A stretch of DNA of 64,000 nt from an uncultured Bacilli bacterium (GCA_910576795.1 CAJTIX010000004.1:15611-79610), one strand, 5' to 3'; shown: positions 53,463 through 62,179, numbered from the stretch's first letter. Notes: generated by a model not told the origin, from the letters alone. Numbers and translations: made by a program.

Positions 53463-54383
53463 CTAGTGAGTTTTCTTTTTTTCCTTTTGATAGTCTTCTA
53501 AATTATAGTTCCATACATATTCAAAGAACTGTTTTTGTCTATTTGGAATCCATATATTATATTGCTCTAATATATAGAATAGTTCTTTTAGTTGAAGTAG
53601 GTTTATTTTTGTAATAGTTTCTTTAGCTATAGGTATCGTTTGTTGCATAATCACAGGTATATTTTCTGTAGTGTTATAAAGAAACTTCACTAATTCCTCC
53701 ATAGATGACTGAAAATTAGAATTTGGTGTAATTTTCATTTTTGTTCGTGTTCCTTTGTATCTTTTTATTAGTGTTTCCTTATTTTGAGCATATAGAAAGT
53801 GATCCATTTTATTGTCATCAAATATATTGAGAAAACTATTTGCAGAATCATGTCTTGGTGCAAGCAAATGATTATGTTCTCTTTGAATAAATCCAGTATT
53901 ATGAACATTTCTATCAAACTGTGATGTAAAAACATCTTGTACTTGATTTTTCATTAATTTTTGTATATTAGACTGTATATGTACTATATCCACTTGTTTT
54001 TGTTCTAATGCTTGTAATATAGTATAAATATCGTTTGAAATTTTATGCATATAGTCCCCACAGAGTAAACATATTGTTGGTTTATATTGATCTTCTGGTT
54101 GTAAAAATTGTTTCGCAATTACTCCTTCCATTCCTTGATAGGTTGCCAAGTCATATGATACACATTCAATTTCTAAAAACTGGGAGATTAGTTCATTTAT
54201 AATTTCGGTTATGTCTTCATTTACACGCATGTTCTTCTTGAACAATATCTGTTGTTCTTTCACTTGAAACCACATTTTTTCTCTAGAACCATAAGTTGGT
54301 TTTTTGATAGTTTTGATTTCTGGAATTTTTTCTAGCTCAATACGACCTGCTTGGTTTCTATACGAATTGAATGTATCCATCAT
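53463..54383 (-). CDS. HipA-like serine/threonine kinase domain protein
   Basis: A 306-residue protein. GSREKMWFQVKEQQILFKK gives the ATP-binding Lys region, IINELISQFLEIECVSYDLA the next helix, and QFDRNVHNTGF followed by LLAPRHDSANSF matches the catalytic DR-x2-HN and metal-binding D of HipA/CtkA-like kinases. It lacks the N-terminal HipA domain and no HipB-like gene adjoins it. Likely a protein kinase, target unknown. ATG 54383 follows AAAGGAAG. It converges on herA and diverges from ffh. Confidence 0.65.
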   Translation of the reverse strand: MMDTFNSYRNQAGRIELEKIPEIKTIKKPTYGSREKMWFQVKEQQILFKKNMRVNEDITEIINELISQFLEIECVSYDLATYQGMEGVIAKQFLQPEDQYKPTICLLCGDYMHKISNDIYTILQALEQKQVDIVHIQSNIQKLMKNQVQDVFTSQFDRNVHNTGFIQREHNHLLAPRHDSANSFLNIFDDNKMDHFLYAQNKETLIKRYKGTRTKMKITPNSNFQSSMEELVKFLYNTTENIPVIMQQTIPIAKETITKINLLQLKELFYILEQYNIWIPNRQKQFFEYVWNYNLEDYQKEKKKTH

Positions 54384-54492
54384 AATTGGCACTTCCTTTA
54401 CTACGCGAGTAGTATTCTATCTTAATTTTATAAAATATGCAAGAGAATTCGCTTTTTCCTATTTTTTAGTATATAATGTTACTGGTGATAAC

Positions 54493-55800
54493 ATGTTTGA
54501 AAATTTAGGAGAACGTTTACAAAATGTAATGGGTAAAATAAAAGGTTATGGTAAAATAACAGAAGAAAATATTGGTGAAATGACTAGAGAAATTCGTCTT
54601 GCTCTATTAGAAGCCGATGTCAATTACAAAGTAGTCAAAGAGTTTATTAACAATGTCAAAGAAAAAGCTTTAGGTGAAGAGGTTGCAAAATCATTAAAAC
54701 CAGGTGAAGTTTTTGTCAAAATTGTGAAAGACGAACTGGTTACACTATTAGGCGGAGAAAAACAAGAACTCAATTTGATCGGAAATCCTGCTACCTTGAT
54801 GTTGGTTGGATTACAGGGTAGTGGAAAAACTACGACAATCGCGAAACTTTCCAATCATTTGAGAAAAAAACATAAGAAAAAACCATTGTTAGTTGCTTGT
54901 GATGTATATAGACCTGCTGCAATTGAACAACTAGAACAACTAGGAAAAGAACTTGGAATTCCTGTTTATACAGAAGGAAAGAAAAATCCGGTAGAAATTG
55001 CTCAAAATGCGATCACATTTGCCAAAGAAAATGGACATGATTATGTACTTATTGATACTGCAGGGCGCCTGCACATCGATGAAGAACTTATGTTGGAACT
55101 GAAAAACATTTGTGATACCATTCATCCAAATGAAGTATTACTTGTCATTGATAGTATGACAGGGCAAGATGCCATCAATGTAATTGAAGGATTTCATCAG
55201 GAACTCAGTTTAACAGGTGCGATTTTAACCAAATTAGATGGAGATACTCGTGGCGGAGCAGCTTTATCGATCCGTCATTTGACCAATGTCCCAATTAAAT
55301 TTATTGGGGTCAGTGAGAAGATGGATGGGCTAGAGGAATTTTATCCAGACCGTATGGCAACCCGTATTTTGGGTATGGGCGATTTAATGTCTATTGTGGA
55401 AAAAGCAGAACAAGTAATGGATGAAGAAAGTGCGATTAAGGCCGCTAAAAAAATGCAAAAAGGAAATTTTGATTTAGAAGATTTTTTAGAACAATTGAAT
55501 CAAATTAAAAAATTAGGACCTTTAGAAAATTTACTTAAAATGATTCCAGGGGCTTCTAAATTGGGATTAAACAAAATACAAATTAACCCAAAAGACATGG
55601 CACATTTAGAGGCTATTATTCAGTCTATGACCAAAGAAGAAAGAAAAGATCCAACCATCATAAAGGCTTCCAGAAAAATAAGGATTGCAAAAGGTTCTGG
55701 AAGAACAGTCGAAGAAGTTAACCGATTGTTAAAACAGTTTGAACAAATGAAAACCATGATGAAACAATTTAAAAATGGAAAAATGAAAATGCCTTTCTAA
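54493..55800 (+). CDS. ffh: signal recognition particle protein Ffh
   Basis: A 435-residue SRP GTPase binding signal peptides and SRP RNA. The NG domain has GLQGSGKT at 106-113, DVYRPAAIEQL, DTAGRLHID and TKLDGDTRGGA; the M domain follows from about 300, with the SGRTVEEVNRLLKQF RNA-binding helix and a Met-rich end. ATG 54493 follows GGTGAT. The frame extends 63 codons upstream, but those residues are unlike Ffh and overlap the divergent kinase gene. Confidence 0.97.
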   Translation: MFENLGERLQNVMGKIKGYGKITEENIGEMTREIRLALLEADVNYKVVKEFINNVKEKALGEEVAKSLKPGEVFVKIVKDELVTLLGGEKQELNLIGNPATLMLVGLQGSGKTTTIAKLSNHLRKKHKKKPLLVACDVYRPAAIEQLEQLGKELGIPVYTEGKKNPVEIAQNAITFAKENGHDYVLIDTAGRLHIDEELMLELKNICDTIHPNEVLLVIDSMTGQDAINVIEGFHQELSLTGAILTKLDGDTRGGAALSIRHLTNVPIKFIGVSEKMDGLEEFYPDRMATRILGMGDLMSIVEKAEQVMDEESAIKAAKKMQKGNFDLEDFLEQLNQIKKLGPLENLLKMIPGASKLGLNKIQINPKDMAHLEAIIQSMTKEERKDPTIIKASRKIRIAKGSGRTVEEVNRLLKQFEQMKTMMKQFKNGKMKMPF

Positions 55801-55808
55801 TTTTGTTT

Positions 55809-55833
55809 GCAAAAAAAAGCAGTCCAAAGACCA
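55809..55833 (-). terminator. terminator of the minus-strand lipoprotein gene
   Basis: On the minus strand a seven-pair stem (AGTGGTC with GGACTGCT, two G-T pairs) is followed by eight T residues. It lies between converging ffh and lipoprotein genes. Confidence 0.65.
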
Positions 55834-56301
55834 CTATTTACAAGTTGCGCCAGTTGCTTCATATATTTTGATTAATCCATCCATTAATGGTTCATTTTTG
55901 GAATTTACATAATTCTTCATAACAGAATTATCACTGATGAATTTTTCAATATCCATTTTTGTATAATCTATAGTTGTTTCTGAAACAAGTTTTCCGTTTT
56001 CATTGGTGAATTTAACTGTATATCCACCATATGCTTCATTGTTTGCCTCGTATGTTTCTTTTGCATAACTTTCTAAATAGTCTAATATTTCTTGACTAGA
56101 AGAAGTTATCGTTTCTGTTGTAACAACTTTATTTGCAATTTTACCTTTTCCATAAATTTTGTATTCATTTTCCATTTTATAGCCTTGTGCTACATTATTA
56201 GAAGTTAATGTACACGTTTTCATAACCTCTTTTTCATTGCCACAACCTGTTGCACATAAAATTGCCATTACACATAACCCCATCAATAAACTCTTTTTCA
56301 T
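55834..56301 (-). CDS. small lipoprotein, paralogue of the broken one at 1.7-2.2 kb
   Basis: A 155-residue lipoprotein with signal peptide and lipobox ending CATGCGN at about residue 20. The mature part contains a conserved TCTLTSNN and TTIDYTKMDIEKF, and ends GATCK, matching the restored end GYKCK of the frameshifted paralogue. It resembles small DUF1307/YehR-type lipoproteins; function unknown. ATG 56301 follows GGAGAGTG. Convergent with ffh. Confidence 0.8.
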   Translation of the reverse strand: MKKSLLMGLCVMAILCATGCGNEKEVMKTCTLTSNNVAQGYKMENEYKIYGKGKIANKVVTTETITSSSQEILDYLESYAKETYEANNEAYGGYTVKFTNENGKLVSETTIDYTKMDIEKFISDNSVMKNYVNSKNEPLMDGLIKIYEATGATCK

Positions 56302-56406
56302 ATTTTCACTCTCCTTTTCATAAGTATATCATAATTTTATATACATTAGTATAAAAATTTATAACATGATTTGAGGCAAATACCATATGCAAGAATAAAT
56401 CATCAA

Positions 56407-56415
56407 CATATGATA
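56407..56415 (+). promoter_or_regulatory. possible SigK-type -10 box of the coat protein gene
   Basis: CATATGATA matches the SigK -10 consensus CATANNNTA exactly, 24 bases before the start codon of a CotD-like gene. I see no clear -35 AC at ideal spacing, so SigE control remains possible. Confidence 0.4.
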
Positions 56416-56438
56416 AACTAGATAAGGGGGAATTAATT

Positions 56439-56738
56439 ATGTTATCAAGACAAGGATGCTGCTCATGTAGACAAAATGGTTTCGGAATGCAACCAATGCC
56501 ATATGGAAACCAAATGGGCGCAATGCAACCAATGATGGAAGGGCAAGTAGTAGAACCAACTATTACACAATGCCAAGAAAGAGAATTCTATCATGAAGTA
56601 CCACATGTATGTCCAATTCATACACATACAGTAAACCGTCATATCTACAAACATACTTATACACCACAATATTCTTGTTCAGAAGAAAATCAAGTATGTA
56701 ATATTGACTGTGGAAAATGCTCTGGTTTCTTAAGATAA
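56439..56738 (+). CDS. cotD: CotD-like spore coat protein
   Basis: A 99-residue protein rich in Cys, His, Met and Gln. The segment EFYHEVPHVCPIHTHTVNRH followed by IYKHTYTPQYS matches the HPSHTTTVN-type core of CotD inner coat proteins. The N-terminus has Cys-rich CCSCRQ and Met/Gln-rich NQMGAMQPMM. Likely laid down in the inner spore coat from the mother cell. ATG 56439 follows AAGGGGGA. A terminator overlaps its stop codon. Confidence 0.8.
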   Translation: MLSRQGCCSCRQNGFGMQPMPYGNQMGAMQPMMEGQVVEPTITQCQEREFYHEVPHVCPIHTHTVNRHIYKHTYTPQYSCSEENQVCNIDCGKCSGFLR

Positions 56739-56758
56739 GCAGCTATAAGCTGTTTTTT
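56736..56758 (+). terminator. terminator of the coat protein gene
   Basis: AGCAGCT and AGCTGTT pair around ATA, then a T run; it begins in the stop codon. Confidence 0.75.
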
Positions 56759-56825
56759 CTTTCTAATAATGATTGTCAAAGTGCATAAAATATTGTAAAA
56801 TAAAAAAGTCAGAAAGAGTGATTAT

Positions 56826-57563
56826 ATGAAATTGGAATTACAATTATTTGGAAGAGCTTATGAGGTAAGAAAAGCTAGTATTCAAAAAACAGGAGCTGCG
56901 AAAGCAAAATTATATTCTATGTATGCGAGGGAAATTTATGATGTTGCAAAAAAGGGTGGTGCTGATCCACTTTCTAATGCACCTTTAAAACGGTTGATGG
57001 AAAAAGCCAAAAAAGAACAGGTTCCTGCTGATATTATTAAAAGAGCAATTGATAAAGTAAATAGTGGTGTGGATGAAACCTATGACAAAGTAAGATATGA
57101 GATTTTTGGACCATCTGGTTCTACAGTATTGGTGGATTGTTTAACAGATAATGTGAATCGTTCAATTAGTAGTGTAAGAGCTGCTTTAAATAAGTGTAAG
57201 TGTAAATTGGGGGTAACAGGTAGTGTCGCATTCCAATATGATCATTTATGTATTGTTAGTTTTAATGGATTATCAGAAGAAGAAACCTTAGAAGCTTTGA
57301 TTGAGGCTGGGATTGATGTGGAAGATATTGAAGTAGAAGATGGGAATATAATCATTTATGGAAATCCGCAAGATTTGTATGCAATTAAGGAAGCGGTTCA
57401 AAACAAAGTTCCTAATGTCGATTTTGATATGGATGAAATTACAATGTTGCCAAAAGATAAAATAACTTTAAATGGTGAAGATTTGGAGATTTTCAATCGA
57501 TTACTTACAATGTTGGATGATATAGAGGATGTTCAGACTGTTTATCATAATGTTGCATTATAA
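56826..57563 (+). CDS. YebC/PmpR family regulator / translation factor
   Basis: A 245-residue YebC-family protein. KLYSMYAREIYDVAKKGGADP, then RLMEKAKKEQVPADIIKRAI and GPSGSTVLVDCLTDN are the standard blocks. The N-terminal GRW-IQ of many members is shortened to GRAYEVRKASIQKTG. YebC proteins bind DNA and, more recently shown, help ribosomes through proline stretches. ATG 56826 has AGAAAGAGTG upstream. It shares a bidirectional terminator with the convergent XRE gene. Confidence 0.93.
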   Translation: MKLELQLFGRAYEVRKASIQKTGAAKAKLYSMYAREIYDVAKKGGADPLSNAPLKRLMEKAKKEQVPADIIKRAIDKVNSGVDETYDKVRYEIFGPSGSTVLVDCLTDNVNRSISSVRAALNKCKCKLGVTGSVAFQYDHLCIVSFNGLSEEETLEALIEAGIDVEDIEVEDGNIIIYGNPQDLYAIKEAVQNKVPNVDFDMDEITMLPKDKITLNGEDLEIFNRLLTMLDDIEDVQTVYHNVAL

Positions 57564-57585
57564 AAAAGAGATCATATCTCTTTTT
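57563..57585. terminator. bidirectional terminator between the YebC-family and XRE genes
   Basis: AAAAAGAGAT and ATCTCTTTTT flank a three-base loop. Both converging genes end in or beside the stem. Confidence 0.85.
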
Positions 57586-57817
57586 CTGTTATAAACAATT
57601 GATGTATGTTAACATTTAAAGCTTTTGCCAGTTTCTGCATTACAAGCAATGATATATTTTTGTATTCCTTTTTTGTTTCAATTTGTTTGATGTAGGAGAT
57701 ACTGATATCTGCCTTTTCCGCCAAATCTTCTTGTGTATAATGTAATTTCTTTCTATAAAACCTTACATTATTCGCAAAAATATTATATTCTTCCATTAAT
57801 TCCTTGTTACCAATCAT
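57572..57817 (-). CDS. XRE-family transcriptional regulator 1
   Basis: An 81-residue helix-turn-helix protein. NNVRFYRKKLHYTQEDLAEKADI is the helix-turn-helix start and ISYIKQIETKK the recognition helix. No extra domain. ATG 57817 follows a poor site (GGTGATAC). It is divergent from a second XRE gene, with an inverted repeat between them, so the two may regulate each other. Confidence 0.85.
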   Translation of the reverse strand: MIGNKELMEEYNIFANNVRFYRKKLHYTQEDLAEKADISISYIKQIETKKEYKNISLLVMQKLAKALNVNIHQLFITEKEI

Positions 57818-57886
57818 AGTATCACCGTATTTCCAAAATTTTCCATACTGCTTTTTCTTATTTTCTCATAGATTGATCTAAAAAAC

Positions 57887-57905
57887 AGTACACTATCGGT
57901 GAACT
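57887..57905. promoter_or_regulatory. inverted repeat, possible operator between the two XRE genes
   Basis: AGTACAC and GTGAACT form a repeat with six of seven matching bases around TATCG, just upstream of TATAAT at 57912-57917. The location is right for binding by one of the flanking XRE proteins. Confidence 0.45.
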
Positions 57906-57946
57906 ATGTGCTATAATAAGTGTCATAAAGAAGTAGGAGGAGCAGT

Positions 57947-58165
57947 ATGTACCGAAAATTGAAGGAATTGAGAAAAAAGAAAGGATTTACATCTCAAGAT
58001 ATGGCGGAAAGGTTAGGTATTAGTAAACCATTTTATTCACAGATTGAAAATCAGATGAGAAAATTATCTTATGATATGGCAATTCGCATTGCAAATGTAT
58101 TTGGAAAAAAACCAGATCAGATATTTTTAGTGGATCATAAAGAAAACCAAAACAAAATGGATTGA
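57947..58165 (+). CDS. XRE-family transcriptional regulator 2
   Basis: A 72-residue helix-turn-helix protein: KLKELRKKKGFTSQDMAERLG, then SKPFYSQIENQMRKLS and IANVFGKKPDQIF, typical of small phage-type or plasmid-type repressors. ATG 57947 follows AGGAGGAG at strong spacing; TATAAT at 57912-57917 is a probable -10. The glyS promoter overlaps its last codons. Confidence 0.88.
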   Translation: MYRKLKELRKKKGFTSQDMAERLGISKPFYSQIENQMRKLSYDMAIRIANVFGKKPDQIFLVDHKENQNKMD

Positions 58166-58190
58166 CTCTTTGGTCAATATAGAATATAAT
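58162..58190 (+). promoter_or_regulatory. promoter of the glyS leader
   Basis: TTGACT (58162-58167), 17 bases, TATAAT (58185-58190). The start near 58197 gives a leader of only about 115 bases to the terminator. Confidence 0.7.
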
Positions 58191-58196
58191 ATAAGT

Positions 58197-58312
58197 ATCA
58201 ATGTGATGATGGTGTGGAATACCGGAGCAATAATTAGAAAGTCGATTCTTCTAGAATAAGTAAGGTGGAACCGCGGGTAAAACTCGTCCTTACAAATTTC
58301 TAGGAGTTTTTT
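58197..58312 (+). promoter_or_regulatory. T-box riboswitch controlling glyS
   Basis: The conserved T-box AAGGTGGAACCGCGG is at 58262-58276, and its complement-rich partner CCTTA (58288-58292) allows the antiterminator. A competing terminator pairs AAAACTC (58279-58285) with GAGTTTT (58304-58310) before a T run. GGTGTGGAATACC at 58211-58223 looks like a short upstream stem, and GGA at 58224-58226 is a candidate glycine specifier. An ATTCT-TCT-AGAAT hairpin (58245-58257) may be stem III. Uncharged tRNA-Gly should favour read-through into glyS. Confidence 0.85.
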
Positions 58313-58340
58313 ATTTCTATGTCGAGAAAGGAAGATTTAT

Positions 58341-59711
58341 ATGAATGAAATGAATATGGAAAAAATGGTGAATCTTTGTAAACAATATGGATTCATATTC
58401 CAAGGAAGCGAGATTTATGGTGGTCTTGCGAATACATGGGATTATGGTCCTTTAGGAAGTCGCCTTAAAAACAATATCAAAGATGCATGGCGCAAACGGT
58501 TTATTCAAGAAAGACCGAATGCTTATGAATTGGATGCAGATATTTTAATGCATCCTAGAGTTTGGGAAGCGAGTGGTCATGTGGCTAGTTTTTCTGATCC
58601 ACTTATCGATTGTAAGAGTTGTAAGATGAGACATCGTGCAGATAATTTAATTGATGATTTTGATTGCAATGCCCATGCCGATGGAATGACTGGAGAAGAA
58701 ATGATTGCCTATATCAAAGCGCATAAAGTTCCATGTCCAAAATGTGGTGGAACTGATTATACAGATATTCGAGCATTTAATTTGATGTTCGAAACCTATA
58801 GAGGTGTTACAGAGGATTCTAAAACGGTTGTTTATTTGAGACCTGAAAATGCGCAAGGAGAATATGTCAATTTTTTAAATGTTGCTCGTAGTATGCGTAC
58901 AAAATTACCATTTAGTATTGGTCAAATTGGAAAAGCTTTTCGAAATGAAATCACGCCTGGTAATTTTACATTCCGAACGATTGAATTTGAACAAATGGAA
59001 TATCAAACATTCTGTAAAGAAGGTATGGATAGTGAATTATATCAATATTTTAAGGAGTATGGTAAACAATTTTATATGGATTTGGGAATACCAGAAGACA
59101 AGCTAAGATTTCACGATCATGAAAAATTGGCACATTACGCCAAAGAAGCTTGTGACATTGAATATTTATTTCCATTTGGATGGGGTGAAATCAATGGAAC
59201 GCATAATCGTACCAATTATGATTTATCACGTCATCAGGAATATTCTAAAGTCTCTCAAGAATATTTTGATCCTGAAACCAATGAAAAGTATATTCCTTAT
59301 ATTATTGAATCAACATATGGACTAGACCGTAGTGTACTTGCTATTTTATTCAATGCATATCATGAGGAAAGTTTAGAAGATGGAACTACTAGGGAAGTAC
59401 TTAGCTTACATCCTTATTTATCTCCTTATAAAGTAGCAGTATTACCACTTGTCAAAAAATATCATACAGAAAAGGCAAATGAAATCTATCAGATGTTTTC
59501 AAAAGAATTCATGACAACCTATGATGAATCTGGCAATATTGGAAAACGTTACCGTAGACAAGATGTGATTGGAACTCCTTACTGTATTACCATTGATGAT
59601 GATACTTTAAATCATGGTACAGTAACTGTACGTGATCGAGATACAATGGAGCAAGTAACATTAAAAATAGAAGAAGTTGTTTCTTATATAAACGAGAAAA
59701 TCCAATTTTAG
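58341..59711 (+). CDS. glyS: glycyl-tRNA synthetase, homodimeric class II type
   Basis: A 456-residue alpha2-type glycyl-tRNA synthetase. CKQYGFIFQGSEIYGG and TWDYGPLGS begin the fold, zinc-type cysteines lie in CKSCKMRH and CPKCGG, motif 2 is FRNEITPGNFTFRTIEFEQME, and motif 3 is ESTYGLDRSVLAIL. The C-terminal anticodon-binding domain has LPLVKK and RRQDVIGTPYCITID. ATG 58341 follows AAAGGAAG after the T-box terminator. Terminated by AAATCC/GGATTT (59698-59726). Confidence 0.97.
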   Translation: MNEMNMEKMVNLCKQYGFIFQGSEIYGGLANTWDYGPLGSRLKNNIKDAWRKRFIQERPNAYELDADILMHPRVWEASGHVASFSDPLIDCKSCKMRHRADNLIDDFDCNAHADGMTGEEMIAYIKAHKVPCPKCGGTDYTDIRAFNLMFETYRGVTEDSKTVVYLRPENAQGEYVNFLNVARSMRTKLPFSIGQIGKAFRNEITPGNFTFRTIEFEQMEYQTFCKEGMDSELYQYFKEYGKQFYMDLGIPEDKLRFHDHEKLAHYAKEACDIEYLFPFGWGEINGTHNRTNYDLSRHQEYSKVSQEYFDPETNEKYIPYIIESTYGLDRSVLAILFNAYHEESLEDGTTREVLSLHPYLSPYKVAVLPLVKKYHTEKANEIYQMFSKEFMTTYDESGNIGKRYRRQDVIGTPYCITIDDDTLNHGTVTVRDRDTMEQVTLKIEEVVSYINEKIQF

Positions 59712-59726
59712 GATTTCTTTTTTTCT
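59698..59726 (+). terminator. terminator after glyS
   Basis: AAATCC and GGATTT around a seven-base loop with a T run; the stop codon lies in the loop. Confidence 0.75.
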
Positions 59727-59768
59727 AAAATAAATACTTGTACATATCATTATAATGGGAGGGGTGTT

Positions 59769-60383
59769 ATGAAGAAAAAGATTGGTATTCTAGTAAGACC
59801 AAATATGGATCAACTTACTATCAATCGGGAAGTGAGTGATGTCATTACAGCTCACCATTGTATTCCTATTGGAATTGTTCCAACTTGTGATGAGGGGGTT
59901 ATGACACACGATTCTTTTCAGGACATGATGGATATATTAGCTTTATGTGATGGTGTGATATTGCAAGGTGGTTGTGATTATTATGATTATGATATACAAA
60001 CAGTACGTTATTTATATGAGCATAATATTCCCACTCTTGGAATTTGTTTAGGAATGCAGACAATGGGTTGTGTGTTTGGTGGAACATTAGAACAGATAGA
60101 AAATGATATACACCATCATTTTGTAGATTATGTTCATTCTATTACTTTGAATCAAAATTCAAAACTTTATTCCATTTTGAAAAAAGATACTATTATTGTA
60201 AATAGTAGGCATCATGAACAGTTGGTACATACTAGTTTACCAGTAGTTGCACATGCTTGTGGTACGATAGAAGCGATAGAAGATCCGTCTAAAAAGTTTT
60301 TTATTGGAGTACAGTGGCATCCAGAATCTATTGATGATGAGAATAGTCAAGCTTTATTTCAAGCGTTTTTTGATAGTATTTAA
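59769..60383 (+). CDS. class I glutamine amidotransferase-like peptidase C26
   Basis: A 204-residue PuuD/gamma-glutamyl hydrolase-type protein. The oxyanion block is GVILQGGCDYY, the nucleophile Cys is in GICLGMQTMG and the catalytic His/Glu pair is in VQWHPES. It should hydrolyse a gamma-glutamyl bond; candidates are gamma-glutamyl-GABA or poly-gamma-glutamate. ATG 59769 follows GGGAGGGG. Convergent with a hypothetical gene through a shared terminator (60383-60408). Confidence 0.85.
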   Translation: MKKKIGILVRPNMDQLTINREVSDVITAHHCIPIGIVPTCDEGVMTHDSFQDMMDILALCDGVILQGGCDYYDYDIQTVRYLYEHNIPTLGICLGMQTMGCVFGGTLEQIENDIHHHFVDYVHSITLNQNSKLYSILKKDTIIVNSRHHEQLVHTSLPVVAHACGTIEAIEDPSKKFFIGVQWHPESIDDENSQALFQAFFDSI

Positions 60384-60408
60384 AAAAATCCTTGTTAGGA
60401 TTTTTCTT
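60383..60408. terminator. bidirectional terminator after the C26 peptidase gene
   Basis: AAAAATCC pairs with GGATTTTT around a six-base loop; T runs lie on both strands. Confidence 0.8.
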
Positions 60409-60967
60409 TTGTATGTAATAGTTCAGGATGCAGATAAGCAATTTCTAAGATTTTATTGATAATGATACCTGTATTATTGGTTCCATAGTGTGTTTTAATC
60501 AAATCTAAGTCTGGAAAATATTCTTGCATTAGTAACTCTAGAATCATTGCCGTTTTATTTTCGTCGTAGAAACCTAAAGTTTTCGTTTCCTCTCCAAAAT
60601 TAAGACAGTCTTCTTTTTTTATTCCATATTGTTCCAAAGTGCTTATAAAATTATCATTATTTGGAAAAACAAGACTTGTTATAAATAGCATTTTTTCATT
60701 TGCAGTTTTGAGTAGTACAGGTGCGTTACCTTTTTCATAATTATCTCTGTTTCCTTTTATAATTTCATTAGCCCTTGTAATATAATATGAAATTGGTATA
60801 TCAGCAAGCATTTTATCAGCACGGCGAGTAGCGTAATTTAATAACGTATAATTCACATATGAAATTCTTATTGTTGTTGCCCATTTGATAATTTCTTCAT
60901 AATGTGTTTTTTTAGTTGAGTTTTGTAATTGTTCATAATCAAAAATGGTAAATTTTTCTGTCTGCAT
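60395..60967 (-). CDS. hypothetical cytoplasmic protein
   Basis: A 190-residue soluble protein of mixed helix and strand. Features such as VLLKTANEKMLFITSL and LNFGEETKTLGFYDENKT slightly recall PBECR-type phage nuclease domains, but not enough to claim. ATG 60967 follows AGGTGAAA; the GTG at 60976 is part of that site. Located between converging C26 peptidase and divergent tgt. Function unknown. Confidence 0.55.
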   Translation of the reverse strand: MQTEKFTIFDYEQLQNSTKKTHYEEIIKWATTIRISYVNYTLLNYATRRADKMLADIPISYYITRANEIIKGNRDNYEKGNAPVLLKTANEKMLFITSLVFPNNDNFISTLEQYGIKKEDCLNFGEETKTLGFYDENKTAMILELLMQEYFPDLDLIKTHYGTNNTGIIINKILEIAYLHPELLHTKEKS

Positions 60968-61006
60968 ATTTTTCACCTGATATTCATTATACGGATTTAT
61001 TTTTGA

Positions 61007-61035
61007 TTGTCAAATGTTCTATTCTTTTGTATAAT
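61007..61035 (+). promoter_or_regulatory. promoter of tgt
   Basis: TTGTCA (61007-61012), 17 bases, TATAAT (61030-61035); the leader is about 13 bases. Confidence 0.7.
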
Positions 61036-61054
61036 AGCTATTGAGGTGTCGTCA

Positions 61055-62179
61055 ATGAAAATTAAATACGATTTATTAAAGATAGAAAAGAATACCAAGG
61101 CTAGAAGAGGTAAACTGCACACCAATTATGGAACATATGATACACCTATGTTTATGCCAGTCGGGACCTTAGCAAATGTGAAAACATTAACACCAGAGGA
61201 ATTAAAAGAGATGCATAGTGCAGTTATTTTATCTAATACTTATCATCTATGGTTACGCCCTGGTGCAGATATTGTACAAAAAGCGGGTGGATTACATCAA
61301 TTTATGCATTATGATGGACCAATTTTGACTGATAGTGGTGGATTTCAAGTTTTTTCTTTGGCGAAAAATAAGAAAAAAGATATAGTGGAAGAAGGAGTTC
61401 ATTTTAAAAGTCACTTAGATGGAAAAAGTTTATTTTTGACTCCTGAATTATCCATTGAAATTCAAAATAAATTAGATAGCGATATTGCGATGAGTTTTGA
61501 TGAGTGTCCACCTGCAAGTGCGAGTTATGATTATTTAAAAAATAGTGTTGAAAGAACATTACGTTGGGCAAAACGAGGAAAGGATGTTCATAGTAATGAA
61601 AGACAGTCATTATTTGGTATTGTACAAGGTGGAGCTTATGAAGATTTAAGAAAATTCTCTGCGATGGAAACAGTCAAGATGGATTTTGATGGATATAGTA
61701 TTGGTGGAGTTGCAAATGATGGAGAATCAAAGGAAGATATGTATAAAGCCATTGATTATTCTATACCATATTTACCAGAAGATAAACCGAGATATTTGAT
61801 GGGTGTTGGAGAACCAGTGGATATCATTGAAGGTGTGATTCGAGGTGTTGATTTATTTGACTGTGTATTACCTACTCGTATTGCACGTCATGGAAATGCA
61901 TTTACTAGGCATGGTAAAATCAATATGAGAAATGCCAAATACAAAGAAGATTTTGAGCCAATAGAGAAAAATTGTGACTGTTATGCATGTAAAAATTATA
62001 GCAAGGCTTATATCAGACATTTAGTTGTTTGTAATGAGTCATTAGGTGGAAGATTATTATCAATCCATAATATTCGCTTTTTAATTCGTTTGACAGAGGA
62101 ATTGCGTCAAGCTATCGAAGAAGATCGTTTATTAGAATATAGGAATCAATTTATTCAAGATTATATACAGGAAAAATAA
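61055..62179 (+). CDS. tgt: tRNA-guanine (queuine) transglycosylase
   Basis: A 374-residue enzyme exchanging guanine 34 for preQ1 or queuine in GU(N) anticodons. LTDSGGFQVFSL holds the general Asp, GIVQGG and SIGGVA the substrate pocket, FDCVLPTRIARHG the nucleophile Asp, and CDCYAC...H the zinc site. ATG 61055 follows GAGGTG; the upstream part of the frame is before the promoter. Downstream, a TIGR04086 membrane protein gene recalls the Bacillus tgt neighbourhood. Confidence 0.96.
   Translation: MKIKYDLLKIEKNTKARRGKLHTNYGTYDTPMFMPVGTLANVKTLTPEELKEMHSAVILSNTYHLWLRPGADIVQKAGGLHQFMHYDGPILTDSGGFQVFSLAKNKKKDIVEEGVHFKSHLDGKSLFLTPELSIEIQNKLDSDIAMSFDECPPASASYDYLKNSVERTLRWAKRGKDVHSNERQSLFGIVQGGAYEDLRKFSAMETVKMDFDGYSIGGVANDGESKEDMYKAIDYSIPYLPEDKPRYLMGVGEPVDIIEGVIRGVDLFDCVLPTRIARHGNAFTRHGKINMRNAKYKEDFEPIEKNCDCYACKNYSKAYIRHLVVCNESLGGRLLSIHNIRFLIRLTEELRQAIEEDRLLEYRNQFIQDYIQEK

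Noticed and set aside
54304..54492. 63-codon N-terminal extension of ffh
   Set aside because: It overlaps the divergent gene, has no family similarity and lies before a clear ribosome binding site at 54484-54489.
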